Shown here: positions 7,677-16,166 of the stretch, in pieces
Position numbering within the stretch: the stretch's first letter is position 1
How the letters are laid out: each line of letters begins with the position of its first letter
DNA from: Formosa algae
Lineage (GTDB): Bacteria > Bacteroidota > Bacteroidia > Flavobacteriales > Flavobacteriaceae
Direction of reading: 5' to 3'
Assembly (NCBI RefSeq): GCF_001439665.1
Contig: NZ_LMAK01000013.1
Location: 1-64,000 of the forward strand
Length of the DNA stretch: 64,000 bases
The notes under the pieces: generated by a model
Seen by the model: the letters and a program-made list of their open reading frames with translations, nothing else
The model's database searches: none
What the model was told of the DNA's origin: nothing
Program-made: the position numbers and the translations under genes

Positions 7677-8337
7677 CCCAGTATTAATTATAATACTTGT
7701 ACTAAGTACAAGCTGTAAGAATGAGCCAAAAAAAGAAGATATTAAAACTACTGAAACTAGCAGAGTAGATTATCTTCCGTATTATGAAGACGAATCATTC
7801 ACACCACATTGGATTACCCCCGGAACTACAGAAGAACAAAAATTTCATAAAATTCCAGATTTCAAATTAATAAATCAATTGGGAGATACTGTCACCCAAG
7901 CTACTTTTGAAAACAAGATATACATCACCGATTTTTTCTTTACCACTTGCCCAGGTATCTGTCCAAAATTAGCTGAAAGCATGCTTAAAGTACAAGAAGA
8001 ATTTAAAGATGATCCCGAAGTACTTTTACTGTCACATTCTGTAATGCCAACAACAGATTCTGTGCCGGTATTAAACGCCTATGCTAAATCTCATAACGTT
8101 ATCGATAACAAATGGCATTTAGTAACTGGAGACAAGACAGAAATATATGCTCTAGGTAGAGAACAATATTTTGTTGAAAATGATTTGGGGGAACCTAAAA
8201 GCTTGGACGATTTCTTACATACAGAAAACTTCTTACTTATTGATAAAAACAAACATATTAGAGGTATTTACAACGGATTAAATAGAGCTTCAGTAGCCCA
8301 ATTAATTATAGATATAAACGCATTGAAAACAGAATAA
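7645..8337 (+). CDS. SCO1/SenC family copper protein (lipoprotein)
   Basis: A 230-residue thioredoxin-fold protein anchored by a lipobox at Cys24. The SCO copper ligands are present: C102 and C106 in TCPGICPK, and H192 in FLHTEN. The family delivers copper to the CuA centre of cytochrome oxidase or acts as a thiol reductase in the periplasm. The start overlaps the preceding gene by 32 bp; a start after the overlap would remove the lipoprotein signal, so the early ATG is right. No cytochrome oxidase gene lies nearby. The paired YHYH protein suggests a dedicated copper function (inference). Confidence 0.92.
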   Translation: MKLLKEIKKYSPVLIIILVLSTSCKNEPKKEDIKTTETSRVDYLPYYEDESFTPHWITPGTTEEQKFHKIPDFKLINQLGDTVTQATFENKIYITDFFFTTCPGICPKLAESMLKVQEEFKDDPEVLLLSHSVMPTTDSVPVLNAYAKSHNVIDNKWHLVTGDKTEIYALGREQYFVENDLGEPKSLDDFLHTENFLLIDKNKHIRGIYNGLNRASVAQLIIDINALKTE

Positions 8338-8388
8338 ATTTATAGTAGCTCTTTTTTAATATAGCTGCCGCTCTAAGATTATTTTTAT

Positions 8389-8440
8389 AACGCGTATAGC
8401 ATTTAGTAATATAGACTAAATGATATACGCGTTCTGCTTT
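8389..8440 (+). terminator. Rho-independent terminator after the SCO operon
   Basis: Two 19-nt arms (8389-8407 and 8415-8433) pair with one mismatch around a 7-nt loop, followed by CTGC and a T run. This is an unusually long stem for an ordinary terminator. Confidence 0.8.
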
Positions 8441-8746
8441 TTTAAAATAACTCCTTAAGCTCAGGTATTACTTTATAATTCTTAAACTTCACCTATAATA
8501 CCTAAAATTTATTATCTGAATTAAATATTTAAAATAGTAAGCAAAAAAACCGACAAACATAACAAACTATAAATAAACAACTTAGCATTTACCTAAGGCA
8601 AACCCTTACCACGACCAATTTCATAAGATTTATTAATTAATTATTAGTATATCACCATAACGCATCTTATATAATTAATTTAAACAACAAAACACTTAAT
8701 AATTGCGATTATGAAAACAAATTAACAAACGAATGATTTTTTTCAT

Positions 8747-8778
8747 TACATTTGGTTAACCAGATTGGTAATCCAATC
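8747..8778 (+). promoter_or_regulatory. -7 promoter element and two adjacent palindromes before the T9SS gene
   Basis: TACATTTG at 8747-8754 fits TAnnTTTG. It runs into a perfect 10-bp palindrome TGGTTAACCA (8753-8762), then an inverted repeat GATTGG-TAAT-CCAATC (8763-8778). The positions, at and just after the expected transcription start, suit an operator or a 5' leader hairpin. Confidence 0.45.
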
Positions 8779-8814
8779 AAAAACATTAATAATAACTAAA
8801 TAAAACTAAACATC

Positions 8815-9756
8815 ATGAAACAAACTTTACTTTCATTATGCCTATTGGCATCATTTTCTGCATTCGCGCAAGACCCAGTTGTACAAAACGGGCAATTCGA
8901 CCAAATCCCTAAAGCTGAAGGCTCTAGCGATTGTGCTTGTTCGCATTGGATTAATAAAGACTTGGGAGATCAAGGAGAAACATCTTCAACCGGTGTTGAG
9001 GATCCAAATAAGGCACTCAAATTTGATAATTTTGAGTCTGATTTAATTTATCAAGAAGTAGCTGTATTACCAAATACAGAATATAAATTAACATATTCTG
9101 CAAGAGTTGATGATGACGTAGATCCAGACGCAACTCCAACAACATTAGAAATACGCATACTTAAGGGATCTGGTTACGAAGAAGGATATGAGATAACATA
9201 TTACACAGACGCTACAATTAAGCCTACATCTGGTTTTGGATATACCGACATTACAAGTGTTGAAAATGACGACAACAACATTGCTTTCACAACTTTAGTT
9301 CATCCAGGAGAAGATAGCTATAGTGAATACGAATTAACCTTTAATAGTGGAGACGAAACAAGTATTGCAATATTTGCGAGAGGAACAGGACGCCCTACTA
9401 CTCCACCAGACGATGCTAGCGATAGCAGACCTTGGACATGGTCTTCAGGTGAAGATGAAGCATTTTTAGATTATTTAACTTTGACAAATGAAACTTTATC
9501 TGTAAGTGATAACGTATTTGCTTCCGGATTAAAAGTATATCCTAACCCAGCAAATTCTGAAATTAATATAAAATCAGAAAATAATATTCAAATTCAATCT
9601 GTTCAATTATATAACGTTTTAGGATCAAGAGTACTGTCTACAACAGAATTAACTAATAACCGTTTAGATGTATCAGCAATAACATCTGGTATCTATATTC
9701 TTAAAGTAAATGCAGAAAACAATGGCTCTATTAGTAAGCGTATTGTTATAGAATAA
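8815..9756 (+). CDS. Secreted protein with T9SS type A sorting domain
   Basis: A 313-residue protein with a signal peptide cleaved after FAQ (about residue 19). The middle (about 20-230) looks like a beta-sandwich, galactose-binding/CBM-like module, with phrases such as YQEVAVLPNTEYKLTYSARV typical of such folds; no catalytic residues were recognised. The last 75 residues are a type A sorting domain (LKVYPNPANSEINI through GIYILKVNAENN to KRIVIE). It should be exported through the outer membrane by the type IX system, whose sortase PorU and shuttle PorV are encoded at 50.7-55.9 kb, and attached to the surface or released. The ligand is unknown. Confidence 0.88.
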   Translation: MKQTLLSLCLLASFSAFAQDPVVQNGQFDQIPKAEGSSDCACSHWINKDLGDQGETSSTGVEDPNKALKFDNFESDLIYQEVAVLPNTEYKLTYSARVDDDVDPDATPTTLEIRILKGSGYEEGYEITYYTDATIKPTSGFGYTDITSVENDDNNIAFTTLVHPGEDSYSEYELTFNSGDETSIAIFARGTGRPTTPPDDASDSRPWTWSSGEDEAFLDYLTLTNETLSVSDNVFASGLKVYPNPANSEINIKSENNIQIQSVQLYNVLGSRVLSTTELTNNRLDVSAITSGIYILKVNAENNGSISKRIVIE

Positions 9757-9783
9757 AACAATTTAAAGTACCTTTAAACTAAA

Positions 9784-9816
9784 AACTCAGCTTATTTCTA
9801 AGCTGAGTTTTTTTTT
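9784..9816 (+). terminator. Terminator of the T9SS cargo gene
   Basis: AACTCAGCTTA and TAAGCTGAGTT pair around a short loop and are followed by a run of T. It lies directly after the stop codon at 9756. Confidence 0.85.
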
Positions 9817-9859
9817 GTTTTAACTAAAGTGTTTAAAATGTAATTAAATATTATTAGTA

Positions 9860-10291
9860 TTATTCTACTAATAGACTTTCTAATGCTTCCAATTTAGCAG
9901 CATCTCCATCAATATCGAAGGTTTCTGTTTTCTTAAACAATGTAGTAATCCATCCTGCAGCAGCACCGGCAACAGTTCCTATTGCAATAACTTCTGGATC
10001 TCCAGCAATAAAACCAACCCCTGCTCCAAGAACAGCTCCTGTTACCACATTAGTCCATCCTGAATATTTGGTTTTAATAGAACCAATATCATTTATTGGA
10101 ACATCTATAGTTTCCCCTCTTTTCACCAATTGAAGTGAAGTATCTGAAATAGATACAATATGTCCTTTATTAATTTTTTTTCCTTGTGCATCGTAAACTC
10201 TAACAAAAACATTTGTATCTTCAAATGAAGTATTCTGAGCACACACATTAAGACTTAGAATAAGAGTCAATATAAAAATTAGATTTTTCAT
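9860..10291 (-). CDS. Secreted glycine-zipper protein, hypothetical
   Basis: A 143-residue protein with a signal peptide cleaved after VCAQ (about residue 19). Residues about 25-75 form a small beta-rich domain, and residues about 80-115 form a Gly/Ala-rich helical hairpin (GAVLGAGVGFIAGDP and GTVAGAAAGW) of the glycine-zipper type found in membrane-associated proteins. It stands alone and converges on the T9SS cargo gene. No function can be assigned. A periplasmic or outer-membrane-associated location is likely. Confidence 0.75.
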   Translation of the reverse strand: MKNLIFILTLILSLNVCAQNTSFEDTNVFVRVYDAQGKKINKGHIVSISDTSLQLVKRGETIDVPINDIGSIKTKYSGWTNVVTGAVLGAGVGFIAGDPEVIAIGTVAGAAAGWITTLFKKTETFDIDGDAAKLEALESLLVE

Positions 10292-10604
10292 AATATAAAT
10301 AGTTCTAAAGAATTTGTTTTGGCTAAGATATCAAAAGAAATTCCGAAACTCAAGCAAAATTTGCAGTTTATCGTAATAATTAGTGTTTTTATCGATGCAA
10401 CATCCTAAATCTTAAATAATAGGAGACAAATAAGAACTTCTGCAGCTCTATTTATGGAACGCCATAAACCTCTACACATTTCTAATACGTATCAGTATCA
10501 CTAATACTAGTAAAACACTAAAACGATACATTAAAATATATAACGCACAAAAAAAGCCCTACATTTCTGTAGAGCTTCTTGTTATTATATAACTGAAGTA
10601 ATTC
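10292..10604. other. Intergenic region
   Basis: About 310 bp separating the glycine-zipper gene from rpsT. Apart from the rpsT terminator at 10548-10580, I see no gene or convincing motif. Confidence 0.5.
10548..10580 (-). terminator. Terminator of rpsT
   Basis: On the minus strand GCTCTACA pairs with TGTAGGGC around a short loop, followed by TTTTTTT. The stem contains one G-T pair. Confidence 0.75.
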
Positions 10605-10856
10605 TTATAAAGCAGCGATATGCTTTGTTAAACCAGATTTAAGGTTTGCAGCTTTATTAGCATGAATTACATTCTTCTTAGCTAATTTATCGATCATAGA
10701 AACTACGTCAGAGTATAAAGCTTGTGCTTCCTCTTTGGTTTCAGCGTCACGTAACTTCTTAATAGCATTACGAGTCGTTTTATGCTGATATCTATTTCTT
10801 AAACGTTTAGCTTCGTTACTTCTAATTCTTTTTAACGATGACTTATGATTTGCCAT
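10605..10856 (-). CDS. rpsT: 30S ribosomal protein S20
   Basis: An 83-residue, highly basic, helical protein beginning [20 protein letters not shown] and ending GLTKHIAAL, matching S20 over its full length. S20 binds 16S rRNA and is needed for early 30S assembly. It lies 25 bp downstream of tRNA-Glu on the same strand and has its own terminator. It is probably transcribed from the tRNA promoter region as a short stable-RNA and ribosomal-protein unit. Confidence 0.97.
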   Translation of the reverse strand: MANHKSSLKRIRSNEAKRLRNRYQHKTTRNAIKKLRDAETKEEAQALYSDVVSMIDKLAKKNVIHANKAANLKSGLTKHIAAL

Positions 10857-10881
10857 TTGATCTTTTCTTATTAAATGATTG

Positions 10882-10953
10882 TAGCCCGTAGGGGAATCGA
10901 ACCCCTCTTACCAGGATGAAAACCTGGCGTCCTAGCCGATAGACGAACGGGCC
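10882..10953 (-). tRNA. tRNA-Glu(TTC)
   Basis: A complete cloverleaf on the minus strand: acceptor GGCCCGT/ACGGGCT, anticodon stem CCAGG/CCTGG with loop TTTTCAT giving anticodon TTC, and T arm GGGGTTCGATTCCCC. CCA is not encoded. It lies just upstream of rpsT. Confidence 0.97.
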
Positions 10954-10973
10954 ATTATTTTTTTTTGAGTGTG

Positions 10974-11002
10974 CAAATATAAAATTTAATTTTAATTTGC
11001 AA
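10974..11002 (-). promoter_or_regulatory. Promoter of tRNA-Glu and rpsT
   Basis: On the minus strand TTG (11002-11000) is followed after 18 nt by TATATTTG (10981-10974), a full Bacteroidota promoter. It ends about 20 nt before the tRNA. A second copy of the same layout lies further upstream. Confidence 0.8.
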
Positions 11003-11063
11003 AACATTTTTTCAAAAAACTTTCAATGTGATTTTTTATTTAATATTTATCCCATTGCGGGTG

Positions 11064-11093
11064 CAAATATACAACCTTTTTTGAATGTTGCAA
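11064..11093 (-). promoter_or_regulatory. Second, upstream promoter for tRNA-Glu and rpsT
   Basis: TTG (11093-11091), 19 nt, TATATTTG (11071-11064) on the minus strand. It lies between proS and the tRNA and points at the tRNA, so the tRNA/rpsT unit may have tandem promoters. Confidence 0.6.
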
Positions 11094-11126
11094 CAACAAA
11101 TGAAAGTTTTTTGAAAAAAAATTAAA

Positions 11127-12605
11127 TTAATAGGCTTTAGCGAATAACACTCGACGTGTAGAGGGTTTTCCACTAAATACACAAACGCCTTCTTCTTCTA
11201 CAGAATTTTCTGGAATACAGCGTATTGTAGCTTTAGTAATATCTTTTATTTTATCTTCAGTCTCTGTTGTACCGTCCCAATGCGCAGAAATAAAACCTCC
11301 AGTTTTTTCTAAAGTATCTTTAAATTCCTCAAAAGTATTAACTTCTGTAGTATGAGATGCTCTAAAATCGAATGCCTTTTTATATAAAGTATTTTGTATT
11401 TCTGTCATTAACCCTTCTACAATACCTGTAAGCAAGTCTAAAGACACAACTTCTTTAGTCAATGTATCTCGTCTGGCTAGCTCCACAGTTCCGTTCTCAA
11501 GATCTTTTGGCCCTATAGCAATACGCAAAGGCACACCTTGTAACTCATGTTGAGCAAACTTAGCGCCTGGTCTGTATGTTGTACGGTTATCATACTTAAC
11601 AGATATATTCTTAGCTCTTAAATCACTTATAATTAAATTCGCAATTTTAGAAATCTCATCAAATTGTTCATCTGTCTTATATATAGGAACAATTACAACT
11701 TGGTGAGGTGCTAAGTTTGGAGGTAATACTAAACCATGATCGTCACTATGTGTCATTATTAGCGCCCCCATTAAACGTGTAGACACTCCCCAAGACGTAG
11801 CCCAAACATAATCTTGCTTTCCTTCTTTAGATGTAAATTTAACATCGAAGGCCTTTGCAAAATTTTGCCCTAAGAAATGAGACGTTCCGGCTTGCAATGC
11901 TTTACCGTCTTGCATTAAGGCTTCAATACAATAGGTATCGTCTGCTCCTGCAAAACGCTCACTCTCTGTTTTAAGTCCTTTTACAACAGGTATTGCCATA
12001 AAGTTTTCTACAAAGGTAGCATACACATTATTCATTAATTCTGCTTCTGCAATGGCTTCGGCCTTAGTTTCGTGTGCAGTATGTCCTTCTTGCCATAAGA
12101 ATTCGGCTGTACGTAAAAACAGACGGGTACGCATTTCCCAACGCACAACATTAGCCCATTGATTTATTAATAAAGGTAAATCTCTGTAAGATTGAACCCA
12201 ACCTTTAAACGTATTCCAAATTATAGCTTCACTTGTTGGTCTAACTACAAGCTCCTCTTCTAATTTTGCTTCTGGATCTACACGTAATTTTCCAGGTTTA
12301 TCAGGATCATTTTGCAATCTATAATGTGTAACCACTGCACACTCTTTAGCAAAGCCTTCTGCATTTTTCTCTTCGGCTTCAAATAGACTCTTTGGCACAA
12401 ATAATGGAAAGTATGCATTTTGATGCCCTGTTTCTTTAAACATACGGTCTAATTCAGCTTGCATCTTTTCCCAAATAGCATATCCGTAAGGTTTTATCAC
12501 CATACATCCTCTAACTGCCGAATTTTCAGCGAGATCTGCTTTTACTACTAATTCGTTATACCACTTTGAGTAGTCTTCTGCCCTGCTTGTAAGTTTTTTG
12601 CTCAT
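11127..12605 (-). CDS. proS: Prolyl-tRNA synthetase (eukaryote/archaea-like type)
   Basis: A 492-residue class II synthetase that charges tRNA-Pro. The short form without the bacterial editing insertion is evident: motif 2 region [25 protein letters not shown], motif 3 region [23 protein letters not shown], an anticodon-binding domain and the C-terminal zinc-type extension ending FAKAY. This form is normal in Bacteroidota. The gene is transcribed leftwards, divergent from the Gly/Tyr-rich lipoprotein gene. Confidence 0.97.
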   Translation of the reverse strand: MSKKLTSRAEDYSKWYNELVVKADLAENSAVRGCMVIKPYGYAIWEKMQAELDRMFKETGHQNAYFPLFVPKSLFEAEEKNAEGFAKECAVVTHYRLQNDPDKPGKLRVDPEAKLEEELVVRPTSEAIIWNTFKGWVQSYRDLPLLINQWANVVRWEMRTRLFLRTAEFLWQEGHTAHETKAEAIAEAELMNNVYATFVENFMAIPVVKGLKTESERFAGADDTYCIEALMQDGKALQAGTSHFLGQNFAKAFDVKFTSKEGKQDYVWATSWGVSTRLMGALIMTHSDDHGLVLPPNLAPHQVVIVPIYKTDEQFDEISKIANLIISDLRAKNISVKYDNRTTYRPGAKFAQHELQGVPLRIAIGPKDLENGTVELARRDTLTKEVVSLDLLTGIVEGLMTEIQNTLYKKAFDFRASHTTEVNTFEEFKDTLEKTGGFISAHWDGTTETEDKIKDITKATIRCIPENSVEEEGVCVFSGKPSTRRVLFAKAY

Positions 12606-12670
12606 ATTGTTAAATTTGGCATAAATATTGCCACTATGTTAAATACATTAAATAGTTACGCAAAACTAAC

Positions 12671-12678
12671 TATTTTTG
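12671..12678 (+). promoter_or_regulatory. -7 promoter element of the Gly/Tyr-rich lipoprotein gene
   Basis: TATTTTTG matches TAnnTTTG and predicts a transcript starting near 12686. It argues for the ATG at 12708 rather than the in-frame ATG at 12636. Confidence 0.5.
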
Positions 12679-12707
12679 TTATGTTCAACAATAAATTTAA
12701 TCCTGAT

Positions 12708-13766
12708 ATGAGATATAAAGATATTCTAAAACAAAATTCACTTTTCTTTACAATGCTTTCTAGCTTACTTATACTCTCATCTTGTGTAAGTTCGCAGGAT
12801 TACGCACAACAAAGTAACGATGGAATATATGGTTCTTCTACTAGCAACACTGTTGTATATGAAGACCATTACGACACTGCAGATAATGTATACTATAAGA
12901 ACTACTTTAAAGAGAAATCTCAAGAGATAGAGCTTTACAATGCAGAAGCAGAGCAAGATTCAATATTCACAGATGTAGATAGTTACCAAAGCAACACCTA
13001 TACAGAAGAAGTTTACGACGACACCTACGACAACCAAAGCGATTACAATGGTAATGGCGGTTGGGGTCAAGAAACGAATGGTGTGACTGTGACTATATAT
13101 AATGATCCGTTTATGTATGGCGGATTTGGCTACGGCTATCCTTATAACGGGTATGGTTGGGGTTACGCTGGATGGAACAGACCTTACTACGGTTGGGGCT
13201 GGGGTGGCGGATATTACCCACCTTATTACGGAGGTTGGGGCTACGGCGGAGGCTGGGCCTTTGGTTGGGGATATCCTAGTCATTACTATGGACGCCCTGG
13301 TGGACATATGAACAACAGATATTATATGAATGGTCGTAGAGGTAATAACCTAGGCTACAGCAGAGGTCTTGCTTACAATTCTAATAACATATATTTAAAT
13401 AGCAACCGCTATAGTAGATCTACTTCTAACACAAGTAGTAGCAGGTACCAAAATTTAAGTAGAAACAGTCAATCAACATCTAGAAGTTCTAATAGTAACA
13501 CAACAACACGTTCTTATAGAACAACTCGAAATTCTACAAATTATAATAGAAAACGACCTACAACCACAAGCAATACAAGATCTTCTAGTACCAGAAGTAG
13601 CAGTACTAATAGATCAAACAATACGACAACACGTTCATCGTCGTCTTCAAGAAGAAGTTACTCTACTCCTAGCAGAACATCTACTAGTAGTAGCAGTAGT
13701 AGATCATCGTATTCTGGAAGTCCAGGATCATCATCTGGAGGTAGATCTTCAAGAGGAGGTAGATAA
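12708..13766 (+). CDS. Gly/Tyr/Trp-rich and Ser/Arg-rich lipoprotein, hypothetical
   Basis: A 352-residue protein from the ATG that follows the promoter and begins the signal peptide. The lipobox is LILSSC. Three regions follow: an acidic, Tyr/Asp/Ser-rich part; a low-complexity block of Gly, Tyr, Trp and Pro (encoded around 13110-13330); and a C-terminal Ser/Thr/Arg/Asn-rich tail ending in repeated RSS and GGR. There is no enzymatic motif. The composition suggests a flexible surface or adhesive protein. The gene is followed 26 bp later by a FadL-type porin, so both may be one unit. Function unknown. Confidence 0.75.
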   Translation: MRYKDILKQNSLFFTMLSSLLILSSCVSSQDYAQQSNDGIYGSSTSNTVVYEDHYDTADNVYYKNYFKEKSQEIELYNAEAEQDSIFTDVDSYQSNTYTEEVYDDTYDNQSDYNGNGGWGQETNGVTVTIYNDPFMYGGFGYGYPYNGYGWGYAGWNRPYYGWGWGGGYYPPYYGGWGYGGGWAFGWGYPSHYYGRPGGHMNNRYYMNGRRGNNLGYSRGLAYNSNNIYLNSNRYSRSTSNTSSSRYQNLSRNSQSTSRSSNSNTTTRSYRTTRNSTNYNRKRPTTTSNTRSSSTRSSSTNRSNNTTTRSSSSSRRSYSTPSRTSTSSSSSRSSYSGSPGSSSGGRSSRGGR

Positions 13767-13792
13767 TACATTAAAACATAGATTTTATTATA

Positions 13793-15316
13793 ATGAAATT
13801 TAAAACGATAGTTTTCTTATTAGCAGGCATTTTAACGGTGCCTGCTTTTTATGCTCAAGACATAACAGATGCAGTTAGATATTCGCAAGACGAAATTGTT
13901 GGTTCTGCAAGATATAGAGGGTTAAGTGGAGCCTTTGGTGCTTTAGGTGGTGATTTATCTGCTGCCAGTCTAAACCCTGCTGGATCTGCGGTTTTTACTT
14001 CTAGCTTTATGTCCTTCTCATTAACGAACTTAAATATTAAAAACGAAACAGCTTATTACGACGGATTAGATTCTAACAAAGATTCGTACACAGAATTTAC
14101 ACAAATAGGAACGGCTTTTGTATTTCATAACCCAAATTCTAGTGGTTCTTTTCAAAAATTCACTTTAGGATTTACTTATGATAAAACTCGAGACTTTAAA
14201 GAAGATTGGGCGGCGCATGGAGAAGGTTCAAATTCTATCTCAAATTATTTTCTAGCATATGCTCAAGGTAAACCTTTAGAAGAAATTTCGGCTTTGCAAA
14301 ACGAATCGTTGTCTCGCGCTTATTCTGAAATAGGTCAGGTATACGGATCAGGAAATCAACAAGCATTTTTAGGTTACGAGTCTTATATTATAGAACCGGT
14401 TAATTCTACAAATGAAAATACCGAGTATTACTCTAATATCTCGCCTGGAACATTCAATCAGAACTATATATATTCTGCCACAGGGTACAACGGAAAAATT
14501 GCTGTAAACTTAGCAACTCAAGTCAACGACAAATTATACTTAGGACTTAATTTAAATACACATTTTATAAATTATGACCGCTTAACGTATTTCACAGAAT
14601 CTAATTCTAATATCGATTCTGTAGTTAGAGATGTTAATTTTGAAAACAGATTATCTACCATTGGGGGTGGATTTTCTTTTCAGCTAGGGACAATTTATAA
14701 AGCTACTGAAAGTCTAAGATTAGGTTTAACCTACAACTCTCCTACTTGGTATACTATTGAAGAAGAAACCTCTCAGTATTTAAAAACAACACGAGTTGAT
14801 AATGGCGCAAGTATCGATCAGGTTATTAACCCAAATGTGGTTAATGTATTCCCAAGTTACGAGTTACAAACTCCAGGAAAGTATTTAGGAAGTATTGCTT
14901 ATGTATTTGGTACAAGTGGCTTAATTAGTTTTGATTATTCTTTTAAAGATTATGGAAGCATAAAGTTTAGACCGAAAAATGACATCTACTTTAACGAGCA
15001 AAACACCATTATTAGCGATGCTTTAAAAGGAGCATCAGCGTTTAATATTGGTGGAGAATACAGAATAAAACAATTGAGTCTTCGAGGTGGATATCGTTTT
15101 GAAGAAAGTCCATATAAAAACGGCGAAACTATTGGAGATCTAACAGGCTATTCTGTAGGATTAGGATATCGTTTTGGAGGAACGACTTTTGATGTTACAT
15201 TCGATCAATATCAACGTGAATCAGAATACCAATTGTACAGTGTAGGACTTACAGATTCGGCGGCACTAGACACTAGAGTATCTAACATCACCTTTTCTTT
15301 AAGTTTTACTTTATAA
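13793..15316 (+). CDS. OmpP1/FadL/TodX family outer membrane protein
   Basis: A 507-residue beta-barrel with a signal peptide cleaved after FYAQ. The N-terminal hatch region DAVRYSQ...GSARYRGLSGAFGALGGDLSAASLNPAG is the signature of the FadL/TodX family as found in Bacteroidota, and the C terminus ends in a barrel strand (ITFSLSFTL). Members import hydrophobic substrates such as long-chain fatty acids; the substrate here cannot be told. It follows the lipoprotein gene closely and is ended by a strong terminator. Confidence 0.88.
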   Translation: MKFKTIVFLLAGILTVPAFYAQDITDAVRYSQDEIVGSARYRGLSGAFGALGGDLSAASLNPAGSAVFTSSFMSFSLTNLNIKNETAYYDGLDSNKDSYTEFTQIGTAFVFHNPNSSGSFQKFTLGFTYDKTRDFKEDWAAHGEGSNSISNYFLAYAQGKPLEEISALQNESLSRAYSEIGQVYGSGNQQAFLGYESYIIEPVNSTNENTEYYSNISPGTFNQNYIYSATGYNGKIAVNLATQVNDKLYLGLNLNTHFINYDRLTYFTESNSNIDSVVRDVNFENRLSTIGGGFSFQLGTIYKATESLRLGLTYNSPTWYTIEEETSQYLKTTRVDNGASIDQVINPNVVNVFPSYELQTPGKYLGSIAYVFGTSGLISFDYSFKDYGSIKFRPKNDIYFNEQNTIISDALKGASAFNIGGEYRIKQLSLRGGYRFEESPYKNGETIGDLTGYSVGLGYRFGGTTFDVTFDQYQRESEYQLYSVGLTDSAALDTRVSNITFSLSFTL

Positions 15317-15337
15317 AACTCATCTTAAAACATTTAT

Positions 15338-15378
15338 AAGCAGGTCTGATTTTAAATATAAATCAGACCTGCTTATTT
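15338..15378 (+). terminator. Terminator after the FadL-type gene
   Basis: AAGCAGGTCTGATTT pairs perfectly with AAATCAGACCTGCTT around a short AT loop, followed by ATTTT. The symmetric stem could act in both directions. Confidence 0.85.
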
Positions 15379-15438
15379 TACAAAATCGTGCAATTATTAA
15401 TTGTTTCACAATTCAAACTTAAAGAAAACGGAATTACC

Positions 15439-15446
15439 TATCTTTG
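15439..15446 (+). promoter_or_regulatory. -7 promoter element of folE
   Basis: TATCTTTG matches TAnnTTTG and lies 30 bp before the folE start. The -33 box is not clear. Confidence 0.55.
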
Positions 15447-15476
15447 CGCATTAAAACAGCTTTATTTTTTACATAA

Positions 15477-16154
15477 ATGAAATTTGACAATAATATGGAA
15501 GAATTAGACGCTATTGGCGATAACCATGTTGGAACATCTACAGATACTCCAATGCGTGCCGATGCTTTTGACATTTCCGACGACCAAAAAATTGAAACTA
15601 TAAAAGCTGATGTGCGCCATATTATGGAAACATTAGGCTTGGATTTAACCGACGATAGCTTAAAAGGCACACCAAACCGTGTGGCTAAAATGTTTGTAAA
15701 AGAAATTTTTGGTGGCTTAAATCCTAATAAAAAACCTACGGCTTCAACATTCGACAATAAATACAAATATGGCGAAATGTTGGTTGAAAAAAACATAACT
15801 GTATACTCTACTTGCGAGCATCATTTATTACCTATAGTTGGTAGAGCTCATGTCGCTTACATTTCTAAAGGTAATGTTGTAGGCCTTTCTAAAATGAATC
15901 GTATTGTAGATTTTTATGCAAAACGACCACAAGTTCAAGAACGCTTAACCATTCAAATTGTAAAAGAATTACAAGCCGTTTTAGGCACCGAAGATGTAGC
16001 ATGTATTATAGATGCCAAGCATTTATGTGTGAACTCTAGAGGGATTAGAGATATTGAAAGTAGCACTGTTACTGCCGAATTTGGAGGAAAATTCAAAGAA
16101 AAAGATACTCGTAGAGAATTTATTGAGTACATAAAATTAGAGACGCAATTTTAA
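15477..16154 (+). CDS. folE: GTP cyclohydrolase I
   Basis: A 225-residue enzyme that converts GTP to dihydroneopterin triphosphate, the first step of folate (and pterin/queuosine precursor) synthesis. The zinc ligands are visible as C113 and H116 in STCEHHLLP and C184 in KHLCVNSRG. The conserved GLSKMNRIVDFYAKRPQVQE follows the first site. The length suits the family with a slightly extended, poorly conserved N terminus (about 45 residues). It lies 12 bp before cysS and is probably co-transcribed with it. Confidence 0.97.
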   Translation: MKFDNNMEELDAIGDNHVGTSTDTPMRADAFDISDDQKIETIKADVRHIMETLGLDLTDDSLKGTPNRVAKMFVKEIFGGLNPNKKPTASTFDNKYKYGEMLVEKNITVYSTCEHHLLPIVGRAHVAYISKGNVVGLSKMNRIVDFYAKRPQVQERLTIQIVKELQAVLGTEDVACIIDAKHLCVNSRGIRDIESSTVTAEFGGKFKEKDTRREFIEYIKLETQF

Positions 16155-16166
16155 ATTACCCCGATT

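Larger units (their letters stand above)
8338..8814. other. Intergenic region with terminator, promoter and palindromes
   Basis: This 477-bp stretch carries the terminator at 8389-8440 and, near its right end, the promoter and palindrome group at 8747-8778. The middle is AT-rich and shows nothing further. Confidence 0.6.

Noticed and set aside
12960-13311. Open frames overlapping the Gly/Tyr-rich lipoprotein gene on both strands
   Set aside because: They arise from its biased codon composition; the signal-peptide frame is the only one with promoter, start and terminal context.
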